Part shown: in pieces, positions 36,670 through 45,386 of the stretch
How the letters are laid out: every line of letters begins with the position of its first letter
Numbering within the stretch: the stretch's first letter is position 1
Translations under genes and position numbers: made by a program
Notes under the pieces: generated by a model
The model's database searches: none
What the model was told of the DNA's origin: nothing
Seen by the model: the letters and a program-made list of their open reading frames with translations, nothing else
DNA from: Rhizobium lusitanum
GTDB taxonomy: Bacteria > Pseudomonadota > Alphaproteobacteria > Rhizobiales > Rhizobiaceae
DNA length: 64,000 nt
Direction of reading: 5' to 3'
Assembly (NCBI RefSeq): GCF_014189535.1
Contig: NZ_CP050308.1
Span: 744,001-808,000 of the forward strand

Positions 36670-37558
36670 GGCCTTCGTTGCCACGCTTATTGCCAATCCG
36701 TCAAACCCCGTTCTCGTTCCGGCCATCGCCGAGCGTGCGTCGGACGCCGTTAAAGCGTCGGGACTTTATTGGCTGGCCGACGGCATCGCCTGCGATATCG
36801 CATTGCGCGACGGCGCCGATCCGCAGGCCGCCGAAGCCGATATTCGAGCGGTCATCGGCAGTGCCCCGATCGATCTGGTCATCCAGGACGCGGAGACACG
36901 CCGCAAGAAGCTGCTGATCGCCGACATGGATTCGACCATGATCGGCCAGGAATGCATCGACGAACTGGCGGCCGAAGTTGGCCTCAAGGACAAGGTCGCG
37001 ACGATTACCGCCCGCGCCATGAACGGCGAGATCGCCTTCGAGCCGGCACTGCGCGAGCGTGTCGCTCTTTTGAAGGGCCTGCCGATTTCCGTTGTCGACG
37101 AGGTCATAGCCAAGCGCATCACCCTTACCCCAGGCGGAGCCGAGCTGATCGCTACGATGAAGGCCAAGGGCTATTACACCGCCCTCGTCTCCGGCGGCTT
37201 CACCGTTTTCACGAGCCGCATCGCCGCGACCCTGGGCTTCGATGAGGATCACGCCAATATCCTGCTGGAAGATGATGGTATCCTGAACGGCCTTGTCGCC
37301 GAACCGATCCTCGGCAAGCAGGCCAAGATCGACGCGCTCAACGATATCGCCGAAAAGCTTGGCATCTCCCCGGAAGACGCACTCGCGGTCGGCGATGGCG
37401 CCAATGATCTCGGCATGCTGCAACTCGCCGGCTCCGGCGTCGCCCTGCACGCCAAGCCATCGGTGGCCGCTGAGGCGAAAATGCGCATCGACCACGGAGA
37501 CCTGACCGCTCTGCTCTATATCCAGGGCTATCGGAAGAGTGATTTCGTCAGAGCATAA
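36668..37558 (+). CDS. serB: Phosphoserine phosphatase
   Basis: 296 residues, last step of serine synthesis. HAD motif I is LLIADMDSTMIGQE (nucleophile and acid/base Asp), motif II is LVSGGF, and motif III/IV is LAVGDGANDLGML. The N-terminal 80 residues (MAFVATLIANPSN) are the ACT-like domain of rhizobial SerB. AGGA lies ten bases before the ATG. Divergent from miaA with overlapping start codons. Confidence 0.95.
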   Translation: MAFVATLIANPSNPVLVPAIAERASDAVKASGLYWLADGIACDIALRDGADPQAAEADIRAVIGSAPIDLVIQDAETRRKKLLIADMDSTMIGQECIDELAAEVGLKDKVATITARAMNGEIAFEPALRERVALLKGLPISVVDEVIAKRITLTPGGAELIATMKAKGYYTALVSGGFTVFTSRIAATLGFDEDHANILLEDDGILNGLVAEPILGKQAKIDALNDIAEKLGISPEDALAVGDGANDLGMLQLAGSGVALHAKPSVAAEAKMRIDHGDLTALLYIQGYRKSDFVRA

Positions 37559-38154
37559 TGTCGGCGGAAACCCGCCAAGGATCGGATGCCATCATGATCA
37601 TTGCCGAAACCGAACGCCTCATCATCCGCAACTGGCGCGATGAGGATCGCGATCTCGCCTATGAAATCAATTCCGATGACAAGGTGATGGAGTTCTTTCC
37701 TTTTCGCCGCAGTCGCACGGAAGCAGATGAATTTTTCGAGCGGGTCCGCTCCATGATCGCCGACACTGGTCTTGGCCTCTATGTGCTGGAGCTCAGGGCC
37801 AGTGGTGAGGCCATCGGATATTGCGGGCTGATGCGGACAGATCATCTGGAGCCGTTCGTGCCGGTAGGCACGGTCGAGATCGGCTGGCGGCTGGCGACGC
37901 CGTTCTGGGGCAAGGGGTTTGTCAGCGAAGCGGCGCGGGCGTTGCTCGCCCATGGCTTCCAAACGCTCGATCTCGACCGGATCGTTTCCTTCGCCGTTCA
38001 CAACAATATCAGGTCTACGTCCGTGATGGAGCGGATCGGCATGCATCGTGTCGAGGACGGGGATTTCGATCATCCCAGCGTTCCCGATACGTATCCGCAT
38101 TTGAAGCGCCATGTTCTCTATAGCCTAACCGCCGCCGAATGGCGGCTGCGGTAA
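37558..38154 (+). CDS. GNAT-family N-acetyltransferase (RimJ/RimL-like)
   Basis: 198 residues, RimL-type GNAT domain: TERLIIRNWRDEDRDLAYEI, VEIGWRLATPFWGKGFVSEAARALLAHGF (acetyl-CoA loop), IVSFAVHNNIRSTSVMERIGMHRVED. The ATG at 37558 overlaps the serB stop (TAATG); a later Met (MIIAETERL, 37594) would match relatives better and may be the true start. Coupled with serB, which is unusual for a core gene. Substrate unknown. Confidence 0.85.
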   Translation: MSAETRQGSDAIMIIAETERLIIRNWRDEDRDLAYEINSDDKVMEFFPFRRSRTEADEFFERVRSMIADTGLGLYVLELRASGEAIGYCGLMRTDHLEPFVPVGTVEIGWRLATPFWGKGFVSEAARALLAHGFQTLDLDRIVSFAVHNNIRSTSVMERIGMHRVEDGDFDHPSVPDTYPHLKRHVLYSLTAAEWRLR

Positions 38155-38172
38155 GCGCCCAAGGGCTGACGA

Positions 38173-39930
38173 CTATTCCAGAGCCACGGCGATAAAACGC
38201 AGATCGCCGCTCGGAGAGGCGATCATCAACTGCGCGTTGCGCCGGCCCTCCCGCTTCAGCGACGCCACCTTCTCCGAGGCCGCAGTCGGTGACTGCACGA
38301 ACTCCTGCGCCACTTCCACAACGACATCGCCGGGCTTCAGCCCCTTCTCAGCCGCAGCCGAACCCGGCGCGACCTCGGTGATGACAACGCCGTCGACGCT
38401 GTCGGCGATGCCGAAGCTCTTGCGGTTCTCGGCGTTCAGCGTCGCGAGCTTCATGCCAAGTACATTTTGAGCAGCCTGCTGCTGTGGTGCCTGCGGTTGC
38501 TGGTCGCCGCCCTGGTCCTGGCCATCCATGCCGTCATCGCCATCGTCATCCCCGTCGGGATTGATGACACCGTCTTTGCTGCCGTTGCCATTGTCGTCCG
38601 GCGCGAGCTTCGGTGACTTATCCTTGTCACCACCGCTCTTGTCGCTGCTTGCTACTGCAGCCTTGTCGCTATCCTCAAGCCGGCCAAGCGTAACCTTGAC
38701 GGTCTGCTGCTTGCCGTCTCGGAAGATGACGACATCGACTTCCTTGCCGACGGAGCTTTCAGCCACGATGCGCGTCAGATCGCGCATGTCATCGACGTCC
38801 TTGCCATCGAATTTCAGGATGACATCGCCGGCCTTGACCGAACCATTGTCGACCGGCCCGCCCTTGATGATACCGGCAATCAGCGCACCCTTGGCGCCAT
38901 CAAGCCCCAAGCTGTTGGCGACATCATCGGTTACCGGCTGAATACGCACGCCAAGCCAGCCGCGTCGGGTCTCGCCGAAATCCATGAGCTGCTTGACGAC
39001 ACCCTCGGCCAATTCGGAGGGCACGGAGAAGCCGATGCCGATGGAGCCGCCGCTCGGTGAAATGATGGCCGTGTTGATGCCGATCACCTCGCCCTTCATG
39101 TTGAAGAGCGGTCCGCCGGAATTACCCTTGTTGATCGCCGCATCCGTCTGGATGAAATTGTCATAGGGTCCGGCATTAATATTGCGACCGCGCGCCGAGA
39201 CGATGCCGACAGTCACCGAACCGCCGAGGCCAAAGGGATTGCCGATCGCCATCACCCAATCGCCGATCCGCATCTTGGCGGAATCGCCGAACTTAACCGA
39301 CACCAGCGGTCGCTTCGACTCCACCTTGAGCACGGAAAGGTCGGTCTTCGTATCCGTGCCGATCAGCCGCGCCTTCAGCTTGTTACCATTCGGGAAGATC
39401 ACCTCGATATCGTCGGCACCTTCGATGACGTGATTGTTGGTGACGATATAGCCCGTGGGATCGATGACGAAGCCGGAGCCGAGCGAGCTGACCTTGCGAT
39501 TGCTATTATCGTTGTTCCGGTTCTTGAAGAAGTCGTTGAAGAAATCCTGAAACGGCGAATTGTCAGGCACCTTGGGATCTGCCGGACCATCGCCCTGATC
39601 CTTGACCTTCTGCGACGTCGAAATATTGACCACCGCATCGAGCAGGCCGGATGCCAGATCGGCAACGGAAGCCGGGCCGGCATTCATCGCCGGATTGGTG
39701 GCGATTGTGGGCGCTGCCGCCGGATTGGCAGTCGGCGCGGTCGTGCCGACCGTCGGAGCCTGAGCTGGATTGGCTGCTGCGGCTGGCGCCTGATTATCGG
39801 AGGCCGAGGGCGTCTGCGCCGCCTGTGCATGCGCCCGTTCGACGCTGCCCAGGACGGGGCCGACAATCAGCGCCACACTGGCCAGAAGAGCGAACGAACG
39901 TCTGAAAGGCAGGCGATTGGTCGAGGCCAT
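38173..39930 (-). CDS. degP: Periplasmic serine protease/chaperone of the DegP/HtrA family
   Basis: 585 residues. Signal peptide residues 1-36 (cut after AHA), then an Ala/Pro-rich stretch, protease domain with triad His167 (TNNHVIEG), Asp197 (TKTDLSVL) and Ser271 (NKGNSGGPL), first PDZ near residues 310-410 and second PDZ 488-585. Between the PDZs lies a 59-residue Asp/Gly/Gln-rich linker (about 429-487), longer and more acidic than usual. It degrades misfolded envelope proteins. It is downstream of hflC in the same direction, separated by a terminator. Confidence 0.93.
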   Translation of the reverse strand: MASTNRLPFRRSFALLASVALIVGPVLGSVERAHAQAAQTPSASDNQAPAAAANPAQAPTVGTTAPTANPAAAPTIATNPAMNAGPASVADLASGLLDAVVNISTSQKVKDQGDGPADPKVPDNSPFQDFFNDFFKNRNNDNSNRKVSSLGSGFVIDPTGYIVTNNHVIEGADDIEVIFPNGNKLKARLIGTDTKTDLSVLKVESKRPLVSVKFGDSAKMRIGDWVMAIGNPFGLGGSVTVGIVSARGRNINAGPYDNFIQTDAAINKGNSGGPLFNMKGEVIGINTAIISPSGGSIGIGFSVPSELAEGVVKQLMDFGETRRGWLGVRIQPVTDDVANSLGLDGAKGALIAGIIKGGPVDNGSVKAGDVILKFDGKDVDDMRDLTRIVAESSVGKEVDVVIFRDGKQQTVKVTLGRLEDSDKAAVASSDKSGGDKDKSPKLAPDDNGNGSKDGVINPDGDDDGDDGMDGQDQGGDQQPQAPQQQAAQNVLGMKLATLNAENRKSFGIADSVDGVVITEVAPGSAAAEKGLKPGDVVVEVAQEFVQSPTAASEKVASLKREGRRNAQLMIASPSGDLRFIAVALE

Positions 39931-40069
39931 CAGGCATCCTCATCGAAAAAGGGAAAACTTGTATAAGCATCACCATAAGGCGGAATGATGAAGCGTGTAA
40001 TCACCTTTTTGCGATATCCCCGCAGCTCCTTCCAACCTTTATAATCATGGTAAAGCCGACACGGCCCCA

Positions 40070-40104
40070 CATAAAACAAGGGGCCGCCAACCGGCAGCCC
40101 CTTG
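40070..40104 (-). terminator. Terminator after hflC
   Basis: CAAGGGGC (40077-40084) pairs with GCCCCTTG (40097-40104); on the minus strand the stem is followed by TTTTAT. It starts 22 bases after the hflC stop and separates hflKC from degP. Confidence 0.8.
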
Positions 40105-40126
40105 GATTACAGTGATTTGCCGCGCG

Positions 40127-41071
40127 TCAATTCGCGGGGGCCGTCGTCGGTGGCTTAGCCAGTGCCGGAGCGCCAGACGTGACGGCCGACCCGATCGAAC
40201 TGTCGAAATACTTGAAGAATTCCGACTGGTTCGGCGGCAGGACCAGCGTCTTGCCACCCTTGCCGAACGACGTGCGATAGGCCGCCATCGAGCGATAGAA
40301 CTCGTAGAAGCTCGGATCGCGCGTGGAAGCATCGGCAAAGATGCCGTTACGTTCGGCTTCGCCCTGACCGCGAAGGATTTCCGAGTCCTTCTGCGCATCC
40401 GCGAGTATCTCGACCACCTGGCGGTCGGCGACGGCGCGGCGGCGCTGGCCTTCTTCGTTACCCCGGGCGCGGATCAGTTCCGCCTCCGCCAGACGTTCGG
40501 CCTTCATGCGGTCGTAGGTCTGCTGCGACACTTCCTGAGTCAGGTCGGTGCGGCGGATGCGAACATCCTGGATGTTGAGACCGAGGGTCTCTGCATCGCG
40601 ATGCAAGTCGTCGCGCACTTCCGTCATCATAGAGGCGCGCTCTTCGGAAAGAGCGGCTTCGAAGCCGCGCAGACCGTAGACCCGGCGCAGCGACGCGTCG
40701 AGGCGGGTTCTAAGGCGGGATTCCGCCGCATCACGATCGCCCGACACCGTCTCACGGAATTTCCGTGCATCGGTGATCCTGTAGACGACGAATGCGTCGA
40801 CCTCATAGAACTTACCGCCCGAAACCTGGACGCGGATATTGTCCAGATCGAAGCGCAGTTCCTGATCCTGGATATATTGCACCCGATCAGCGTCCATAAA
40901 GGCGAAAGGCAGCTTGAAGTAAAGGCCCGGCTCGGTCTTGACTTCACGGATCTGGCCGAAGCGCAGAACGATTGCCTGCTCGCGGGCATTGACCACGAAA
41001 ACCGAGGAATAAACGATCAGCAGCAACAACGCGAGCGCAATGAGAATGGTTGGCAAACGGCTGGAAGTCAT
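40127..41071 (-). CDS. hflC: HflC, SPFH/stomatin regulator of FtsH protease
   Basis: 314 residues. A membrane anchor at the N-terminus (RLPTILIALALLLLIVYSSVFVVN) precedes the SPFH/Band 7 domain (AIVLRFGQIREVKTEPGLYFKLPF). A coiled-coil region rich in RAEAEL-like repeats (MKAERLAEAELIRARGNEEGQRRRAVADRQ) follows. It assembles with HflK into a large periplasmic cage around FtsH and restrains its activity. Start codon overlaps the hflK stop by one base. Confidence 0.95.
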   Translation of the reverse strand: MTSSRLPTILIALALLLLIVYSSVFVVNAREQAIVLRFGQIREVKTEPGLYFKLPFAFMDADRVQYIQDQELRFDLDNIRVQVSGGKFYEVDAFVVYRITDARKFRETVSGDRDAAESRLRTRLDASLRRVYGLRGFEAALSEERASMMTEVRDDLHRDAETLGLNIQDVRIRRTDLTQEVSQQTYDRMKAERLAEAELIRARGNEEGQRRRAVADRQVVEILADAQKDSEILRGQGEAERNGIFADASTRDPSFYEFYRSMAAYRTSFGKGGKTLVLPPNQSEFFKYFDSSIGSAVTSGAPALAKPPTTAPAN

Positions 41072-42207
41072 TATTTGGCCTCCGGCTGAACTGCAGTTGC
41101 AGGCTTGCCGCCCGTCTGCGTCGTGGACTTGCCGAGATCATTCAGCGGCAAGTAGGGCAAAACGCTCTGCTTGTCGTCGATGATGATGCTGTTGGAATTG
41201 CCGATAACGGTCTCCATGGTTTCGAGGAACAACCGCTTGCGGGTCACATCCGGCGCCTTGACGTATTCGTCATAGATCGAGATGAAACGCTGTGCCTCAC
41301 CCTGAGCTTCCTTGACGACACGATCCTTGTAGGCAGCGGCCTCTTCGCGAACCTGGGCGGCACCACCACGGGCCTGACCCAGCTTCTGGTTAGCGTATTG
41401 GTTAGCCTCTTGTACCTGCTGATCTTCGTTCTGCTCGGCGCGCTGCACCTCGTCGAAGGCATCAGCCACTTCGCGCGGCGGTGACACATCCTCGATCGGC
41501 ACGGCATTGATGGAAATACCGGCGCTATAGCGATCCATCGTATCCTGAATGATGTTTCTCACCTCGACAGCGACCTGCTGACGATTGTCGCGGTAAATGT
41601 CCTGGGCCGGACGACGGCCGACCACTTCGCGCATGGCGCTTTCGGCAACCTGCTGAAGTGTCTCGTCAGGGCTTTCAACCTCGAAAAGATAGGCTTGCGG
41701 ATTGGTGACGGTATAGAGCACCGAGAACTGAACATTGACGATGTTCTGGTCGCCGGTCAGCATCAGACCAGCATTGGAGCCGGAACCCGAACGCCCGCCA
41801 ATATTGCGCTGCTGCTCGGTAACCTTGGCGATTTCGACACGATCCATCGGCCAGAAGTGGAAATGCAGGCCAGGCATGGACACCTCGGCACGCGGCTGAC
41901 CGAAACGCAATTCGACACCACGTTCATCCGGCTGAACCGTATAAACGCACTGAATAAGCCAGAAAACTGCAATTACCGCCGCGACAATAAGAAAAGCACC
42001 GCCATTAAAACCGCCGGGAACGAGCCCCTTCAGCCGGTCCTGGCCACGGCGAATAATGTCTTCAAGGTCAGGTGGCCCACCGCTACCGTTTCCACGAGGC
42101 CGGTTCGGTCCCTGCCCCCATGGCCCTTGATTATTTCCGCCGCCGCCTCCGCTGCCGCCGCCACCCCATGGGCCGCCGCCGCCATTCTGATTGCTCCAGG
42201 GCATCAA
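41071..42207 (-). CDS. hflK: HflK, SPFH/stomatin regulator of FtsH protease
   Basis: 378 residues. The first 65 are Gly/Asn/Gln-rich (GGGGPWGGGGSGGGGGNNQG), as in HflK homologues. A membrane helix (GGAFLIVAAVIAVFWLIQCVYTV) follows, then the SPFH domain (ERGVELRFGQPRAEVSMPGLHFHFWP) and a coiled coil (AEQNEDQQVQEANQYANQKLGQARGGAAQVREEAAAYKDRVVKEAQGEAQRF). Partner of HflC. First gene of hflKC; an AT-rich intergenic region precedes it. Confidence 0.95.
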   Translation of the reverse strand: MMPWSNQNGGGGPWGGGGSGGGGGNNQGPWGQGPNRPRGNGSGGPPDLEDIIRRGQDRLKGLVPGGFNGGAFLIVAAVIAVFWLIQCVYTVQPDERGVELRFGQPRAEVSMPGLHFHFWPMDRVEIAKVTEQQRNIGGRSGSGSNAGLMLTGDQNIVNVQFSVLYTVTNPQAYLFEVESPDETLQQVAESAMREVVGRRPAQDIYRDNRQQVAVEVRNIIQDTMDRYSAGISINAVPIEDVSPPREVADAFDEVQRAEQNEDQQVQEANQYANQKLGQARGGAAQVREEAAAYKDRVVKEAQGEAQRFISIYDEYVKAPDVTRKRLFLETMETVIGNSNSIIIDDKQSVLPYLPLNDLGKSTTQTGGKPATAVQPEAK

Positions 42208-42486
42208 AACCTCTTTGTTAGTGAACTCCCAATAATCGCGCTAAACTTTGTCATTCGCAGTGCGAAATCCACAAGTTGCGGCGATAGTCCCCGTTATAGG
42301 TATCGACGCACCTGCTTTCAACGCAACTTCAGGAAGTTAGGCGGATTTATTGGAAAATAATTGAATTCTGTAACCAGTCACAACCAAATTTGGCGCGATA
42401 TGCATCGCCAAATATGAAGGGAAAAGCCGCGTGTGATGCTTACTCGCACCTAATTAGCAGTTGAACTAGAGTCCTTTGTAAAAACT
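42208..42486. other. AT-rich intergenic stretch between hflK and the DHFR gene
   Basis: 279 bp without an open frame that I can support. It must hold the hflK promoter. Base composition falls sharply from about 42350 towards the DHFR gene. A weak stem TAGAGT/ACTCTA (about 42467-42489) may terminate the DHFR transcript. No repeat, tRNA or integrase remnant recognised. Confidence 0.5.
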
Positions 42487-43161
42487 CTATTCAAAGAAAT
42501 CCAATTGACCCTCTTCAATCGGCTCCAGTTTCAATCTAACCTCATATTGCTCTAGCAGAACGTCAAAATTAGGTACGCGCCCCATAAACTCTTCCTTCGA
42601 GCGATACCGATGGAATGGTTTGCGGCGATCATATTTTGTTACTCGAAATGGGTACTCGTCAGAATCCGTCTTCGGGTACTCTTCTTCCGATTTTATAATC
42701 CATTCACTTTTCTCACCAGCGAGAGGATCCCCAAAATCTAATTCAAATTTAGCATCACCATTAATGTTTCCACAGAACACATCTGTAACAAATATAGTAT
42801 TTATGTATGGCTCGAACACTTTATATATTTGATCGCCACCAATAACAAAAAATTGCATCTTACCAGATATTATAGATTCAATATCTGCGAGCAGAAGTGC
42901 TGTCTCAGGATTCTGCGCCCATTTCAAAGAAGGAAAGCTCTTCAGGAATAGAGGCTCCGTTCTCGATAGAATTATGTTTGTGCGGTTCGGTAGCGGCCGA
43001 CCAATAGACTCAAAGGTTTTGCGCCCCATAATGACCGCGTGACCTTGGGTACGTTTCTTAAATAGCTGCAAATCAGTCCGCAGGTGCCACGGAAGAGAAT
43101 TATCGACCCCAATGATTTTGTCAGGATAACTACGCGCAACTATTGAAGATGCGGATGGCAT
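42487..43161 (-). CDS. folA: Divergent, AT-rich dihydrofolate reductase with C-terminal extension
   Basis: 224 residues. The N-terminal two thirds fit DHFR: IIGVDNSLPWHLRTDLQLFKKRT with the catalytic Asp, VIMGRKTFESIGRPLPNRTNIILSR, and FVIGGDQIYKVFEPYINTIFVTDV. About 45-50 extra residues (RYRSKEEFMGRVPNFDVLLEQY... to the end) are not part of the usual 160-170-residue enzyme. GC is low: I count 25/60 and 19/60 in two 60-base rows, against roughly 60 % around it. The ATG at 43161 is preferred because GAAGAG lies before it. It lies next to hflK, where rhizobia normally carry folA, but looks foreign. Could be a replacement allele or a trimethoprim-insensitive DHFR. Confidence 0.85.
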   Translation of the reverse strand: MPSASSIVARSYPDKIIGVDNSLPWHLRTDLQLFKKRTQGHAVIMGRKTFESIGRPLPNRTNIILSRTEPLFLKSFPSLKWAQNPETALLLADIESIISGKMQFFVIGGDQIYKVFEPYINTIFVTDVFCGNINGDAKFELDFGDPLAGEKSEWIIKSEEEYPKTDSDEYPFRVTKYDRRKPFHRYRSKEEFMGRVPNFDVLLEQYEVRLKLEPIEEGQLDFFE

Positions 43162-43381
43162 CCGCACTCTCTTCGCGTTTTTTTCATTAACTTAGAACGC
43201 ACCGTCTAATCGCCAACTAAGGAGCAAATCGAAGGTCCGTCCATAGTTTGTACGAGCCAGCATCGCAAGTCCAATCTCGATATCGCTCAGCGATCGACGA
43301 CCCCATATGCGCGGTGGGATCGTCGCCTTGCAAGCTGATATCCGCGGATATGCCGGCAAAAATGTTGGCCCTGCCACAACC
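43162..43381. other. Non-coding or remnant stretch
   Basis: 220 bp between the DHFR start and the broken dehydrogenase gene. A minus-strand frame ending at 43192 (C-terminus ARTNYGRTFDLLLSWRLDGAF) may be the tail of a lost gene, but I do not recognise it. A promoter for the DHFR gene should be near 43170-43240. Confidence 0.3.
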
Positions 43382-44217
43382 TCAAGCGGCGCCGTTGAGC
43401 TTATCCAGCTCGCCGGCAAGCACGCCGCCGGCGGCTCGATCATCCGCCATCTTGCGATAGAGGCCGGCCATGCCCTTGAAGATCAGGGCGGCGGGATCGT
43501 CCTCGCCGAGGAATTCGGCAATCTCTTCCATTTCAGCAACCCAACGATAGGCTTTCGGATACATGTCTGGAATGCTCTGGGCAAACTTGCGGTCAAGATC
43601 GGACTGACTTTCCTGGAGCTCCCGTTTCAGACCCTCATCCGCTCCGGACCTGATCGCCGCAAGTAGCATGGCGGTGCCGAGGCCCGTAACCCCTTTGTTG
43701 ATGCCGGCATAACACATCTTCAGTGCCGACGAGGCCCCAATCCCCCCATCGATACGGCGCACCTGAAGCCCATAGTCGGCAAGCACGCCGCTCCTGTTGG
43801 CGGCGTCGCCGCTGACATAGAGCTTGGGACCTTTCTGGCCGGGCTTCGGCGGCGCACCGATGATGGATCCATCCAGAACCTCCCCGCAGTCGCTGCCGAA
43901 AACCGAAGCAACCTGCGCCATCGTCTTCGGCGAGATCGCATTGCAGTCTATGAAGGTCGTTGTTCCGGCATGGCTGCGCAAGGCCGCGGACAGAAGCTCG
44001 GCCACGCCGACGGCCTCTCCGGGCGGAACGATGGAAAGGATGACATCGACCTCGATAAGGCGATCCAGCCCGACGGCCTTCATGCCCACCGCCTTTGCCC
44101 GCTCGATGGTCGCTGGCGAGCGGCCTTCAACATAAGTGAGAACGTGCGCCCCCCCTCGACCAATCGGTTCGCGATGGCGCTCCCCATAGCACCGGCTCCA
44201 ATGACTCCGATATCCAC
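43382..44217 (-). pseudogene. DUF1932/6-phosphogluconate dehydrogenase-like oxidoreductase, frameshifted at a G7 tract
   Basis: From a GTG at 44217 (AAGGAG eight bases before) the protein starts with a Rossmann motif, VDIGVIGAGAMGSAIANRLVEGG, then leaves frame at a run of seven C on the plus strand (44149-44155). With eight, it would continue AHVLTYVEGRSPATIERAKAVGM and reach the stop as one frame of about 278 residues. The C-terminal half has SSALKMCYAGINKGVTGLG, the DUF1932 helix with the catalytic-type Lys. Same family as the intact gene at 54.4 kb. Probably part of the aromatic cluster; error, decay and slippage are all possible. Confidence 0.75.
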
Positions 44218-44381
44218 CAGCGATCTCCTTCCCCTTGTTCAAAGATGAAGGCTATCTAGGACCTCGCGGAATGCATGGCGAGTAAGGCGCGAAACGACGA
44301 GCGATAGCTTCGAGCCTATTCGTAAATAAAAATGGCCCGGGATGTAAGTCAACTTCACGCGATGAAGAGGCCAAGTCCGGC

Positions 44382-45386
44382 CTAGAACTCCAAAAGGCCT
44401 TTCCTGGCGAGACCGATAGCCTTCATGATCAAGGCCGGGCTCTGCGCGATGCCGAGCGGGTCCATTTTCAAGAAACTGAAGATGGCCCCCACGCTCTTGG
44501 CGCGATCACGGCGACCGTTGCGCATGATCAGATAGGAGATACCCATCCTCGTCTTGTTGATATGCTCGTCCAGAACTCTTCTGTCGTCATCGTCGAGCCG
44601 GAAACTGGCGCCGACCCTTTTCCAGAACAGAAGGTTGCCGAGCAGACGGACCAGAACCTTCGGGCTATCCCAGGAATAAGCGTCGCGATAAACGGAGACG
44701 CCCTTGTCTCGATCACCATTCACATTACTCGAAAATGTCACCGGTGATCCGCTATTGGCGATCGAAAGCCAGAAAAAATAATCTTCGCCGGAATAGCGCA
44801 GATCGGAATCGAACCGCAGATCCTTGAATTTGGAAAATCTGTAAACAACCGTGGACGTCTGCGAAATATACTCCCTAATAAAAGCCTTGAACGCCAACCT
44901 CGGCTTGAACTGGAAGATATTCAAAGCAGGCTCGACAATCTCCCAATCGCCGGCACTCGCGGCCCGGCTGAAATACTTGGTTTTCTCGAAAGTCGTGACG
45001 GGCCTGTCTTCGTAATTGTCGCTGAAGTAGAACACGCCTTCGTCGCCAAGCGCCGTGACGGCTGTCCTCAGATGATCTTCAAACCAGACATCATCGGAAT
45101 CGAGAAAAGCAACAAACTCCGTTTGCACGGGAACGGCATCAAGCGCGTTATTTCTGGCCGCTGCCGGGCCGGCATTTTCCTGCGCTATTATTTCAAAACT
45201 GACATTGTCCGGAAACTCCAGATGCGAGATTTCAGACAGCGGATCTATGGGGGATTCGTCGTTCACGATCAGGATATGAACCCTGGCGTCATCCGACAGT
45301 CTTTGGTCAATAATGGACTGTACGGCCGCAGTTAGAAAGCCGCTTTTGCGTTGGAAAAAAGGTATAATGGCAGCAATTTTTTTCAT
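44382..45386 (-). CDS. Family 2 glycosyltransferase (GT-A fold)
   Basis: 334 residues. KIAAIIPFFQRKSGFLTAAVQSIIDQ begins the GT-A domain; the donor-binding pieces are LIVNDESP and the DXD region FVAFLDSDDVWFEDHL; RYSGEDYFFWLSIA is the acceptor-side ED motif. ATG at 45386 has AAGGA before it. GC is locally low (23/60 in the row at 44821). It sits inside an aromatic-degradation cluster without any polysaccharide gene nearby, so it is most likely an unrelated insertion. Acceptor unknown. Confidence 0.85.
   Translation of the reverse strand: MKKIAAIIPFFQRKSGFLTAAVQSIIDQRLSDDARVHILIVNDESPIDPLSEISHLEFPDNVSFEIIAQENAGPAAARNNALDAVPVQTEFVAFLDSDDVWFEDHLRTAVTALGDEGVFYFSDNYEDRPVTTFEKTKYFSRAASAGDWEIVEPALNIFQFKPRLAFKAFIREYISQTSTVVYRFSKFKDLRFDSDLRYSGEDYFFWLSIANSGSPVTFSSNVNGDRDKGVSVYRDAYSWDSPKVLVRLLGNLLFWKRVGASFRLDDDDRRVLDEHINKTRMGISYLIMRNGRRDRAKSVGAIFSFLKMDPLGIAQSPALIMKAIGLARKGLLEF

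Noticed and set aside
43192..43443. Minus-strand 83-residue frame as a gene
   Set aside because: It overlaps the dehydrogenase 3' end, has no recognisable domain; at most a remnant tail.
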